Origin: Bacteroidales bacterium UBA4417
GTDB taxonomy: Bacteria > Bacteroidota > Bacteroidia > Bacteroidales > UBA4417
Length of the DNA: 9,277 bases
NCBI GenBank assembly: GCA_002389705.1
Contig: DGQJ01000243.1
Location: 3,574-12,850 of the forward strand
Reading direction: 5' to 3'
The notes beneath the pieces were generated by a model. The model was given only the letters and a program-made list of their open reading frames with translations, made no database searches and was not told the DNA's origin. Made by a program: the position numbers and the translations under genes. How positions within the stretch are numbered: position 1 is the stretch's first letter; each line of letters opens with the position of its first letter. Of this stretch, positions 1 through 6,644 are shown piece after piece.

Positions 1-366
1 GTGGGTTTATGGGAAGAGGTTAAGGACAGGCTAAAAACACCTGCTGTACGGCTTTCGATAGGGCAGCAGCAACGGCTTTGCCTGGCGCGCGGGCTGGCTG
101 TTGAACCCGAATTTATACTTGGCGATGAAGCCACTTCGGCCCTCGACCCACTTTCGACCACCAAAATTGAGGAAATGTTTCTCACCCTCAGGGATAAATA
201 CAGCATTGTTCTGGTTACGCATACCCTGAGACAGGCAAAACGTATTTCGGATTATATCGCCTTTATGTACCTGGGCGAACTGGTTGAATTCGGGCCGGCA
301 GCCGAAGTTTTTGGCAATCCAAAACACAAACTCACCCGCGACTACCTCGACGGAAGTTTTAGTTAG
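1..366 (+). CDS. pstB: PstB-like phosphate ABC transporter ATP-binding protein, 3' part only
   Basis: Energy-coupling ATPase of a phosphate-import (Pst-type) ABC transporter, working at the inner face of the cytoplasmic membrane. The window begins inside the gene, so the Walker A motif and Q-loop are missing; the GTG at position 1 is an internal codon. The visible 121 residues hold, in order, the signature LSIGQ (18-22) followed by QQRLCLAR, Walker B with catalytic Glu as ILGDEAT (39-45), the D-loop SALD (46-49), the H-loop His in VTHT (His74), and the PstB-like tail [10 protein letters not shown] and [13 protein letters not shown]. Family members usually read LSGGQ and DEPT or DEPC, so the Ile in the signature and the Ala after the catalytic Glu are unusual. 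Assignment to PstB rests on the C-terminal third; a paralogue with another substrate is possible. The gene is convergent with the acyl-CoA synthetase, 38 bp away, and no hairpin terminator is evident between them. Confidence 0.85.
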   Translation: MGLWEEVKDRLKTPAVRLSIGQQQRLCLARGLAVEPEFILGDEATSALDPLSTTKIEEMFLTLRDKYSIVLVTHTLRQAKRISDYIAFMYLGELVEFGPAAEVFGNPKHKLTRDYLDGSFS

Positions 367-404
367 CCGCTATCCGCAGGCAGAAGCCAACGGAGAAAGG
401 ATAC

Positions 405-2051
405 TTAACTGTACAGATAACGCTTGATTTTTTGGGTAGCGGTTTTTTCGAATGGCTCTGTTTGCACAATCACTTCCTGTATCTGCGAGAACTTGTTTAC
501 CCTGTGATTGACATAAAGTTTCAATTCCTGGCATAGTTTATCCATTTCCTGCCCGTGATCAATTGTCTCTTCTTTCAGGTGAAGATGTTGCCTGACTTCA
601 TCGGGATTGAAATATACCAGTGCAGCCAGTTTAACGTTGCGATCCATCACCAGCGAATCGGCCACAAAACGGAAATTATTGATTACTGACTCAATTTCTT
701 CGGGGAAAATATTTTCGCCACCCGACCGCACAATCAGATTATTTATCCGGCCTTTTATAAACAGGTACCCATCCTTGTCGATAAAGCCCAGGTCGCCGGT
801 GCGGAACCACCCGTCGGGAGTAATCACCTCCTCAGTTAAACCCGGCTCTTTATAGTAGCCCTTCATCACGTTAGGCCCTTTGGCCCAAATTTCGCCTTCG
901 CCCGTAATGCTGTCGGCATTGTGAATCATTAATTCAACGCCATCGAGGGCAGGTCCTGTGGACTGAAGCCTCGAATTGCGCGGATTGCTCCCTGCCAGCA
1001 AAGGAGCTGTTTCAGTAAGTCCGTAACCGATGGCATACGGGAATTTTGCCTCAATCAGGAATTTCTCAACCGTTTTATTCAGCCTGGCTCCCCCGATACC
1101 GAAAAAACGCAGCTCACCGCCAAAAGTATCCATCAGTTTTTTACCTGCTGCCAGGTTAAGTTTCCTGCGGATAAACGGGATATGTATGGCAAGCCTTAAC
1201 GCAATATTCCCGGTAAAACGTGGCTTAATCCGGCTTCTGAAAATCTTTTCGATTATCAGCGGAACCGTGAGCATTACAGTTGGCCGGATGGCCTGCAACG
1301 CCGGTAATAACACCGATGGGGTAGGCATTTTCCCCAGGTAATAAATACAGGCCCCTTTCGACAGTGGAAAAACGAGGCCAATGGTATTTTCGTAGGTATG
1401 TGAAAGCGGGAGTATCGAAAGGAACCTGTCAGTTTCGTTTATTTCCTGAACTTTTTCGCTCTTGCGTGCCACAAAACTGATGTTGCGGTGGGTAAGCATA
1501 ACGCCTTTTGATTTCCCGGATGTGCCGGAGGTATAAATAATGGCGGCCAGGTCGTCTTCGGCAACAGGAATAAATTCTACTGGCTTTGCTTCAGGTTCAA
1601 AAGGAATTGGAGTACCCGGATGGAGAATAAGTGTAAAATCCTCAACCCTTATGCGTGTTGGAACCAGATCGTCAGGAAGATCGTTAATTTTAGCCAGCAG
1701 GCCATCGGAAATAAAAATTGCTTTTGCCCCGGAATGCTCAAGTATGTTTCTGATTTCGGAGGAATGAAAATCGGGAAGCAGTGGCACTACAACAGCACCC
1801 ATAAATGTGACGGCAAAATAGCTTACACCCCAGCCCGGAATACTCGCACTCAGGATGGCAACCCTGTCACCCTTTTGTATGCCAAGCTTTTGCTGCCATG
1901 CCATTACGGCACCAATTCGCTGATTTAGCTCACGATAGCTAATTGGTGTTTCGCCTACCAGGGCCATGGCCGGCCTCTCTCCAAACCTGCTTGCTGCTCC
2001 GGCAAACAATGCAGGTAAGGTAAGGCACTCTTTCTCTTCCATATTTTTCAT
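405..2051 (-). CDS. AMP-forming long-chain acyl-CoA synthetase (ANL superfamily)
   Basis: Activates a carboxylic acid, probably a fatty acid, with ATP to an acyl-adenylate and then transfers it to CoA. In the 548-residue form, the motifs are the nucleotide-binding loop YTSGTSGKSKGV (173-184), GYGLTETAP (342-350), GWFRTGDLG (414-422, Asp binding the ribose), the hinge region KGRINNLIVRSGGENIFP, and a C-terminal catalytic lysine in TATQKIKR (Lys541), six residues before the end of the protein. Length and motif order fit the long-chain acyl-CoA synthetase group, but substrate chain length cannot be read from sequence. The open frame extends to a GTG at 2072. The ATG at 2051 is preferred because AGGA precedes it at suitable spacing; an ATG at 2042 is also possible. 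A TAATTGTG (2077-2070), one base from the Bacteroidota -7 consensus, lies just upstream, but no good -33 partner was found. The gene follows the TonB-receptor terminator, so it is probably transcribed separately. Confidence 0.93.
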   Translation of the reverse strand: MKNMEEKECLTLPALFAGAASRFGERPAMALVGETPISYRELNQRIGAVMAWQQKLGIQKGDRVAILSASIPGWGVSYFAVTFMGAVVVPLLPDFHSSEIRNILEHSGAKAIFISDGLLAKINDLPDDLVPTRIRVEDFTLILHPGTPIPFEPEAKPVEFIPVAEDDLAAIIYTSGTSGKSKGVMLTHRNISFVARKSEKVQEINETDRFLSILPLSHTYENTIGLVFPLSKGACIYYLGKMPTPSVLLPALQAIRPTVMLTVPLIIEKIFRSRIKPRFTGNIALRLAIHIPFIRRKLNLAAGKKLMDTFGGELRFFGIGGARLNKTVEKFLIEAKFPYAIGYGLTETAPLLAGSNPRNSRLQSTGPALDGVELMIHNADSITGEGEIWAKGPNVMKGYYKEPGLTEEVITPDGWFRTGDLGFIDKDGYLFIKGRINNLIVRSGGENIFPEEIESVINNFRFVADSLVMDRNVKLAALVYFNPDEVRQHLHLKEETIDHGQEMDKLCQELKLYVNHRVNKFSQIQEVIVQTEPFEKTATQKIKRYLYS

Positions 2052-2114
2052 TATTATCCTGCTAATATACACAATTACAGCAATTTTTTAAACAGCAGAT
2101 AAAAGATGTGCATT

Positions 2115-2151
2115 AAAAAAACCGGCAATCCATTTATACTGGATTACCGGT
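2115..2151 (-). terminator. Intrinsic terminator of the TonB-dependent receptor gene
   Basis: Arms 2121-2131 and 2141-2151 form an 11-bp stem around a 9-nt loop. Read on the minus strand, the one imperfect pair becomes a G:U wobble and the stem is followed by a run of T (2120-2115). On the plus strand the same position is a C:A mismatch and the following tract is only TTTATTTATT, so the element is best suited to minus-strand transcripts. It lies about 50 bp past the receptor stop codon and upstream of the acyl-CoA synthetase. Confidence 0.85.
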
Positions 2152-2200
2152 TTATTTATTTGGTTAAAACAAAGGAACTGATCAACCCATCAATCAGCTT

Positions 2201-5035
2201 TTAATGCTGATGATAATCAGGGCGACCGTCGAAGCCACCCCGATCTGGCTGCTGTTGCATCTGAGGCATCTTACCGTTAAATTTCCGCAGGTTATACGTA
2301 AAAGTGAGCATAAAATACTGTTGCAGCATTTCGGTATTCTGGTCTTCGATGTAGGTATCGTAAACATTGTGGGTGAGGCTCTTATTCTGATCGAGGATGT
2401 CGTAACATGACAATTTGATTTCGCCTGACTTATTTTTAAAGATTTTCTTACCGAAGTTTACATTCCACAACGTATATTTCGAATCGGTATTGGACGACAC
2501 CAGGTTGTAATCCTGGTATGTTAAGTTGTTCTGGATAAAGAAACCTTTCCAGAATTCCCAGTTAAACTGAACCGAAGCAATCTGGAAAACATAATTGTTG
2601 TTCATGTCGGGCTGAAGTGTATTTTCAACGAGGTTATAGTTTATGTTGTATGTAAGCGTGAAATCAAGTTTCTGGCTTATATTGCTGCTTAACACCGCAC
2701 CCAGGTTCAGCCCGTAGGTATTTGAAGTATTGGCAGCGGCGTTAATAAGACTGGGCAAACGGTTGTAGGTAACTCCGGTGTTGAAGTTAATATTACTCTT
2801 AATCGGTTTAATAGGCATACCTACAGTAACCAGCGCCCTGGTATTCCAGGCCCCGTTTAAGTTGGTGGGTACGGAAAGCTGACGCCCTTTCTTAATTTCC
2901 TGCCCGTTGATGATGGTATCATTAGCCGTCCGGAAGGTCGCATTCCCGATATAATCCTGGACAACCTGCATAAATAACATTCCAAAAATGTTGGACGTTT
3001 TATCTTTATTGGAGTGCGAGTAACGGGCCATAACAAAATGACGCACCTCCTGGTTAAGGGATGGATTACCGGTAGTAAGCAGCAGTGAATTTGAGTTATC
3101 AATAACCTTTTGTAACTGGCTGATGGATGGCGCATTGGTGCTGGCCCGGTACACCACCCTCAGGTTAGTAAGCTTGGTGAACTTGTAATTGAACATGATG
3201 TTTGGCAACATGTTGTTGAAATACCTGCGTGTGGTATCCACTACCGGGAAACTGGTATTTCCTTCGAGACTTGCATACTGGTAGGTAATTCCGGCATTCA
3301 GGTTAGCTTTTTCGGTTTGAAGTATATAACCGGTTCCTACACGGTGAGTCACATAATAATTCTTATAAACATTGGACAACAAGGTATCGAAAACGGTGTA
3401 ATCCTGTCGGTCGCTGGCATAATTATAGGTCTTTTTATCGTTGTCGTTTTCTGACCACGAAACATTATAGTTCATCTGAAGTTGGCTATACTTACCGATA
3501 GGTTCGGTATACACCAGGTTCGATGAAAGGGAAAGCGCGTTCGATAATGAATTGCTATACTGATCGACAGAATCGTTCAGCATTCCCTGCATTTGCTGGT
3601 AATAAACAGTCTGGGTATTGAGGTAGTTATCGCGGGTACGGTAATTATAGCCGGTACCCAGGTTGAGAGAGATTGTTCTTCCTCTTTTCGCAAACTTATG
3701 CCGGTAAAGGAAATCATTGTTCAAACTGTAACCCGGTGTAGTTCCGTTGCTGTTATTTACGCTGGAGTTGATCAGGTTCGACTGAAGGTAATCGAAGGAT
3801 GTTGCCGTTTTGGCAGCTAACGCGCTTTGGCTGTTATTATCCTGTATGGTGAAACGAGGCGAAAGGATAATTGAGTTGTTGGTATCAATATTATATTCAA
3901 TCCTCGCGTTTATGCGGTGGTTTGTATTTGTGCTGGTCGAGCGGCTGTTTTCATTATAATACTGGTTCGAGTCTTTTGTGATGATATACTGCCTGTCTGT
4001 AATCCTGTTGGTTGTGATGGTTCCGTTGTTCCAGAAATAACTGGCATTCAGCACCAGCTTTTTGCCCCACGAATCGGTATAGTTTACACCAATGGCGTTG
4101 GTGGTAAATACACCGTTTTGCGGACCTCCCATGCCCATTCCACGGCCACCGCCCATGCTGGATCCGCCTCCGGTGCCCGGTACATTGTCGGCCTGAAAGT
4201 TTTGCTGGTTAATATTATTGCTCATGCCCAGCAGGGTAATACGCCGCTGATCTTTAAACAAATTAAGGTTTGCACCCAGCATATACCTGTCGTCAGTACC
4301 ATAACCGGCCGAAAACTTACCGAACTGCCCGGTATTCTTTGCATTCTTGGTAACAATGTTAATGGTTTTCTGACCGCTGCCATCGTCGAAACCCGACCAC
4401 TGCGCCTGGTCCGAAAGTTTATCGAAAACCTGAATTTTATCCACTACTTCGGCAGGGAGGTTTTTCAGCGTTACCGATGGATCGTCGCCGAAAAACTGCT
4501 TGCCATCAACCAGGATACGTTTTACATCTTCGCCCTGCGCTTTCACGGTGCCGTTTTCGATAGTAATTCCCGGCATTTTTTTAACCAGGTCTTCGGTAGT
4601 AGCATCCTGGGTAACCTTGAAAGCAGCTGAGTTATACTGGGTTGTATCTCCTTTTTGTTCAGCCCTCACTGCAACCCCAGTTATGGTAGCACCATTAATG
4701 TTAAGTGCGGTAGGATTAAGTGCAAACTTGCCGACATTTTCCGATTTGCCCCCGGCAAAAACCGTTTTACGGAAATTTTCGAAACCTACATAGCTCACTT
4801 CGAGATTGTAAGCCCCTTTTTTCAGCCTGGCGAATTCGAACTCACCCTGCTGCCCGCTGGTTGTGTATTTATACTGCAGCGTATCGCGGGCATTGGAGAG
4901 TTTTATTGTGGCCCCGGGAAGCGGCTGCTGATCGGCAGAATTTATAAATGTTCCGGTAATACGAAACTCCTGTGCTGAAACAACGGTTGAAAGCAGGAAA
5001 AGCAAAATGCCTAAAAAAAGGGGGTGCTTGTACAT
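2201..5035 (-). CDS. TonB-dependent receptor / outer-membrane beta-barrel family protein
   Basis: Predicted outer-membrane protein of 944 residues, of the Bacteroidota family with a carboxypeptidase-like domain, a plug and an OMP_b-brl_3-type barrel. A signal peptide covers residues 1-21 with likely cleavage at VVSA-QE. Residues 24-110 look like a carboxypeptidase-regulatory beta-sandwich (ITGTF, PLPGATIKL, YNLEVSYVGF). Residues about 135-230 are the plug (TTEDLVKKMPG, ILVDGKQFFGDDP, LKNLPAEVVDKIQVFDK). The rest, to about 925, has the alternating aromatic and polar pattern of barrel strands. A Gly/Met-rich stretch sits at about 287-306, and the C-terminus is a Gln/Met/Gly/His-rich tail after the barrel. 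No SusD-like lipoprotein lies next to it, so a glycan-utilisation role is not supported, and the substrate is unknown. The ATG at 5035 has an A/T-rich upstream region without a Shine-Dalgarno sequence, normal for the phylum. A palindrome (5075-5094) lies 40 bp upstream. Confidence 0.93.
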   Translation of the reverse strand: MYKHPLFLGILLFLLSTVVSAQEFRITGTFINSADQQPLPGATIKLSNARDTLQYKYTTSGQQGEFEFARLKKGAYNLEVSYVGFENFRKTVFAGGKSENVGKFALNPTALNINGATITGVAVRAEQKGDTTQYNSAAFKVTQDATTEDLVKKMPGITIENGTVKAQGEDVKRILVDGKQFFGDDPSVTLKNLPAEVVDKIQVFDKLSDQAQWSGFDDGSGQKTINIVTKNAKNTGQFGKFSAGYGTDDRYMLGANLNLFKDQRRITLLGMSNNINQQNFQADNVPGTGGGSSMGGGRGMGMGGPQNGVFTTNAIGVNYTDSWGKKLVLNASYFWNNGTITTNRITDRQYIITKDSNQYYNENSRSTSTNTNHRINARIEYNIDTNNSIILSPRFTIQDNNSQSALAAKTATSFDYLQSNLINSSVNNSNGTTPGYSLNNDFLYRHKFAKRGRTISLNLGTGYNYRTRDNYLNTQTVYYQQMQGMLNDSVDQYSNSLSNALSLSSNLVYTEPIGKYSQLQMNYNVSWSENDNDKKTYNYASDRQDYTVFDTLLSNVYKNYYVTHRVGTGYILQTEKANLNAGITYQYASLEGNTSFPVVDTTRRYFNNMLPNIMFNYKFTKLTNLRVVYRASTNAPSISQLQKVIDNSNSLLLTTGNPSLNQEVRHFVMARYSHSNKDKTSNIFGMLFMQVVQDYIGNATFRTANDTIINGQEIKKGRQLSVPTNLNGAWNTRALVTVGMPIKPIKSNINFNTGVTYNRLPSLINAAANTSNTYGLNLGAVLSSNISQKLDFTLTYNINYNLVENTLQPDMNNNYVFQIASVQFNWEFWKGFFIQNNLTYQDYNLVSSNTDSKYTLWNVNFGKKIFKNKSGEIKLSCYDILDQNKSLTHNVYDTYIEDQNTEMLQQYFMLTFTYNLRKFNGKMPQMQQQPDRGGFDGRPDYHQH

Positions 5036-5074
5036 TAACAGATACTTTTTATCGTGATTGAAATTTTGTTCCAG

Positions 5075-5094
5075 TTTGATAGTAATTTATCAAA
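5075..5094. promoter_or_regulatory. 20-bp palindrome upstream of the TonB receptor gene, candidate operator
   Basis: TTTGATA and TATCAAA form a perfect 7-bp inverted repeat around the 6-nt spacer GTAATT. It ends 40 bp before the receptor start codon, within the expected promoter zone. The half-sites resemble those of FNR/CRP-type sites, but the spacing (TTGAT-N8-ATCAA) is not that of FNR (N4). No clean TAnnTTTG -7 box was found next to it. The regulator is unknown. Confidence 0.4.
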
Positions 5095-5178
5095 AAGGTT
5101 TAAACCACGGCTAAAATAAAAGTTAATCCCATTGCCTTCCGGCCTATTCTGCCAAATGCCTGCTTTCGTCCGTCAAAC

Positions 5179-5219
5179 CATGCATTTACACGACAAGACA
5201 CTTTAAGGAGAAATGCATG
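5179..5219. repeat. 9-bp inverted repeat, CATGCATTT / AAATGCATG
   Basis: Perfect arms at 5179-5187 and 5211-5219 flank a 23-nt spacer ending in AAGGAG. The structure could form a hairpin in RNA from either strand or bind a dimeric protein. The right arm contains two ATG triplets, one of which opens a 28-codon frame. The arms are A/T-rich and chance cannot be excluded. Confidence 0.45.
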
Positions 5220-5265
5220 TATTTTGGAGACTGTAGAAATTTGTTAAATATTAGTTGGATAAAAG

Positions 5266-5302
5266 CCGGAAGACAGGAGTCCGAAGACGGAAGTCAGAAG
5301 TA
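5266..5302. repeat. Purine-rich degenerate short tandem repeat
   Basis: About two and a half degenerate copies of a unit like CCGGAAGACAGGAGT / CCGAAGACGGAAGTC / AGAAGT. Purine-rich GGAAGTC-like strings of this kind are, from memory, common in intergenic DNA of Bacteroidota. It marks non-coding sequence and argues against the small open frame that runs through it. Confidence 0.45.
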
Positions 5303-5416
5303 AGGGCATTCACCTTCCTCCGCATCGCCCCTCGCCGGTTCTCGCCTTCGCGCCTCTGAAAGTTAAAAACCACAATTTTAAACAGGCTCTTAAACTCAAT
5401 ATTTTTTTGTTATTTT

Positions 5417-5722
5417 TTATTCTTTTCCCTTCAAAAGGTATTTGAGGATAAGTTTCGATTCGCCTGGAGTAATTTTTGACCTTGCTTCCATGCGGGTTAC
5501 CATGCCCGGCCATTGCGCCGCGGTATGTTTTTCAGGCAGTATCAGAGTGTGGCAACTACCGCATTTGTTAACATAAAGTTTTCTACCAGCCTGCAGCTCG
5601 GCAAGATCCGATCCCAGGGTTACATTATCTTTTCCGGGTATGTACAGGGCCGGGGCACACGAAATAAAAAGTACTATTATCGAGAGCACCGTCAGCTTAG
5701 TGATTTGTAATTTAGAAAACAT
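5417..5722 (-). CDS. Small monohaem c-type cytochrome lipoprotein
   Basis: A 101-residue exported electron carrier. A hydrophobic signal (about 8-21) ends in LFISC, giving a likely lipidated Cys22. A single haem-attachment motif CGSCH lies at 54-58, followed by Trp71 and methionines at 74 and 78 (WPGMVTRM) that could supply the distal axial ligand. The arrangement CxxCH, then W and RM, then a final YLL helix is that of a compact class I cytochrome c domain. The protein is probably tethered to a membrane facing the periplasm; which membrane cannot be told from sequence. Its ATG lies 11 bp inside the 3' end of the beta-barrel gene, so the two are co-transcribed and probably translationally coupled, suggesting that the cytochrome works with the barrel. 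The redox partner is unknown. Confidence 0.85.
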   Translation of the reverse strand: MFSKLQITKLTVLSIIVLFISCAPALYIPGKDNVTLGSDLAELQAGRKLYVNKCGSCHTLILPEKHTAAQWPGMVTRMEARSKITPGESKLILKYLLKGKE

Positions 5723-6530
5723 AGGAAAACAATAACCTGATTTGTACTTTTTCGAATTCGTTCAGATTGAGCGAACTGTTGGTTTCCCCTTTAAAAGAAG
5801 CAACCTGCGGTAATACCGTAAAGTTGATCCAGAAATTATCCTGCACGCATGCCACGCCCAGGCCCGAATACAAAGCGCTGTGATTTAATGTTCCGTCTTC
5901 GAACACATTTTTAAAAGCGTTTTCCATGGCAATATGGAATTTAGGACTGAAGGAATATCCCAGGGCCAGGTAATAATCGTTCTTGGTCTCTTTTTCCCAT
6001 TCCTTTTCACTGCCATCGTACCCGGGCTTTAATTCAAGTTCATACACCGCATTGGCTGCCAGCGTGAAATCCTTAATTTTTTTATCCAGGATAAGTTTAC
6101 CCTCCAGTTCATACTCGCTGCTTCCGATGCCGTATTCGCCATACAAAGCCAACCCGACCGGATGAGCCACAGGATCAAGCAGTTTATACTTCCACTCGTT
6201 GGAAAAACTGATTTCATTTTCGGTTTCAAGCGATTTTTCAGCATTCAATTCAACAGCCTGGGTTTTGGAGGTTAGGTTGAGATAAAAAGCAGTCTGCAGG
6301 TTTTTGCCCAACCCCATTTCGAATTCAGTGCGGTGATCAATTCGTGCGTAATAATCCTGGCGGCCGGTGCGTAAGGTGTTCCATACTTCGAGTTCGCGCT
6401 GCCCCTTGTTCAGTACTGTGCTCTGGTATGTATAGGTAAACATCCGGTCCTGAGCCATGGAGGGAGCAGAAATTAAAAGAAATAGTCCGGCGATAGCCAG
6501 GTTTCTGAAAATGGTAGTTTTTTGTTTCAT
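5712..6530 (-). CDS. Predicted outer-membrane beta-barrel protein
   Basis: A 272-residue exported protein. The signal peptide MKQKTTIF...SAPSMA is cleaved around residue 26/27. The mature part alternates polar and hydrophobic residues in short strands with Gly/Asn/Asp turns and ends in an aromatic (LLFSYVF), typical of an outer-membrane barrel of about 12-14 strands. I do not recognise a specific family, and ligand or function is unknown. The frame stays open to a TTG at 6596, but that TTG coincides with the -33 element of a strong promoter and the -7 box also lies inside the extension. The ATG at 6530, followed directly by the signal peptide, is therefore the start. The 3' end overlaps the cytochrome gene by 11 bp. 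The LuxR-type regulator gene ends 114 bp upstream. Confidence 0.85.
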   Translation of the reverse strand: MKQKTTIFRNLAIAGLFLLISAPSMAQDRMFTYTYQSTVLNKGQRELEVWNTLRTGRQDYYARIDHRTEFEMGLGKNLQTAFYLNLTSKTQAVELNAEKSLETENEISFSNEWKYKLLDPVAHPVGLALYGEYGIGSSEYELEGKLILDKKIKDFTLAANAVYELELKPGYDGSEKEWEKETKNDYYLALGYSFSPKFHIAMENAFKNVFEDGTLNHSALYSGLGVACVQDNFWINFTVLPQVASFKGETNSSLNLNEFEKVQIRLLFSYVF

Positions 6531-6565
6531 CTTTATCAGGAATAAATGGTTGTTATTTCTGATGG

Positions 6566-6596
6566 CAAAACTACCTGCATGGCACGGACTGTACAA
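6566..6596 (-). promoter_or_regulatory. Bacteroidota-type promoter for the barrel/cytochrome pair
   Basis: On the minus strand a -33 TTG (6596-6594) is followed after 20 bp by TAGTTTTG (6573-6566), a full match to the Bacteroidota -7 consensus TAnnTTTG with normal spacing. Transcription would start near 6560, giving a leader of about 30 nt before the ATG at 6530. This fixes the start of the barrel gene and indicates that the pair can be transcribed separately from the upstream regulator genes. Confidence 0.75.
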
Positions 6597-6613
6597 TCCC
6601 CATTTGTTGGGAT
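6596..6613. promoter_or_regulatory. Inverted repeat ATCCC-N8-GGGAT overlapping the -33 element, candidate activator site
   Basis: Perfect 5-bp arms at 6596-6600 and 6609-6613 flank an 8-nt spacer. The centre (6604.5) is about 44 bp upstream of the inferred transcription start of the barrel/cytochrome pair, and the proximal arm touches the -33 TTG. LuxR/NarL-type activators commonly bind dyads in this position, and such a regulator is encoded immediately upstream. The arms are short, so the assignment is tentative. Confidence 0.4.
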
Positions 6614-6644
6614 ATTTATAACGATTCCAAATAAGGTGTATTTA

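Larger units (their letters stand above)
5036..5416. other. 381-bp intergenic region without a secure gene
   Basis: This lies between the receptor start and the cytochrome stop, both on the minus strand. It holds the 20-bp palindrome next to the receptor, a 9-bp inverted repeat (5179-5219), a 28-codon open frame with a good AAGGAG (5217-5303, probably chance), a purine-rich degenerate repeat (5266-5302), a GC-rich patch (about 5311-5357, with CTCGCC occurring twice ten bases apart) and a T-rich tract (about 5400-5427) that runs into the cytochrome stop codon. No convincing terminator for the cytochrome gene was found; the best candidate pairing around 5365-5386 is A/T-rich with a mismatch. 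Confidence 0.7.

Noticed and set aside
367..404. Possible bidirectional terminator between the convergent PstB-like and acyl-CoA synthetase genes
   Set aside because: No stable inverted repeat with a T-run could be found in the 38 bp.
2181..2199. Dyad CTGAT...ATCAG and repeated ATCAA just past the TonB receptor stop
   Set aside because: Only 5-bp arms, with a much better terminator immediately downstream.
3917..4630. 237-codon open frame on the plus strand
   Set aside because: It lies wholly antisense to the TonB receptor gene, whose protein matches a known family along its length, and its own translation shows no recognisable domain.
5310..5513. 67-codon frame on the minus strand extending past the cytochrome gene
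   Set aside because: It overlaps the cytochrome in another frame, and the part past the stop is low-quality intergenic sequence.
6531..6596. N-terminal extension of the barrel protein from a TTG at 6596
   Set aside because: The TTG is the -33 element of the promoter, and the signal peptide begins exactly at the ATG at 6530.
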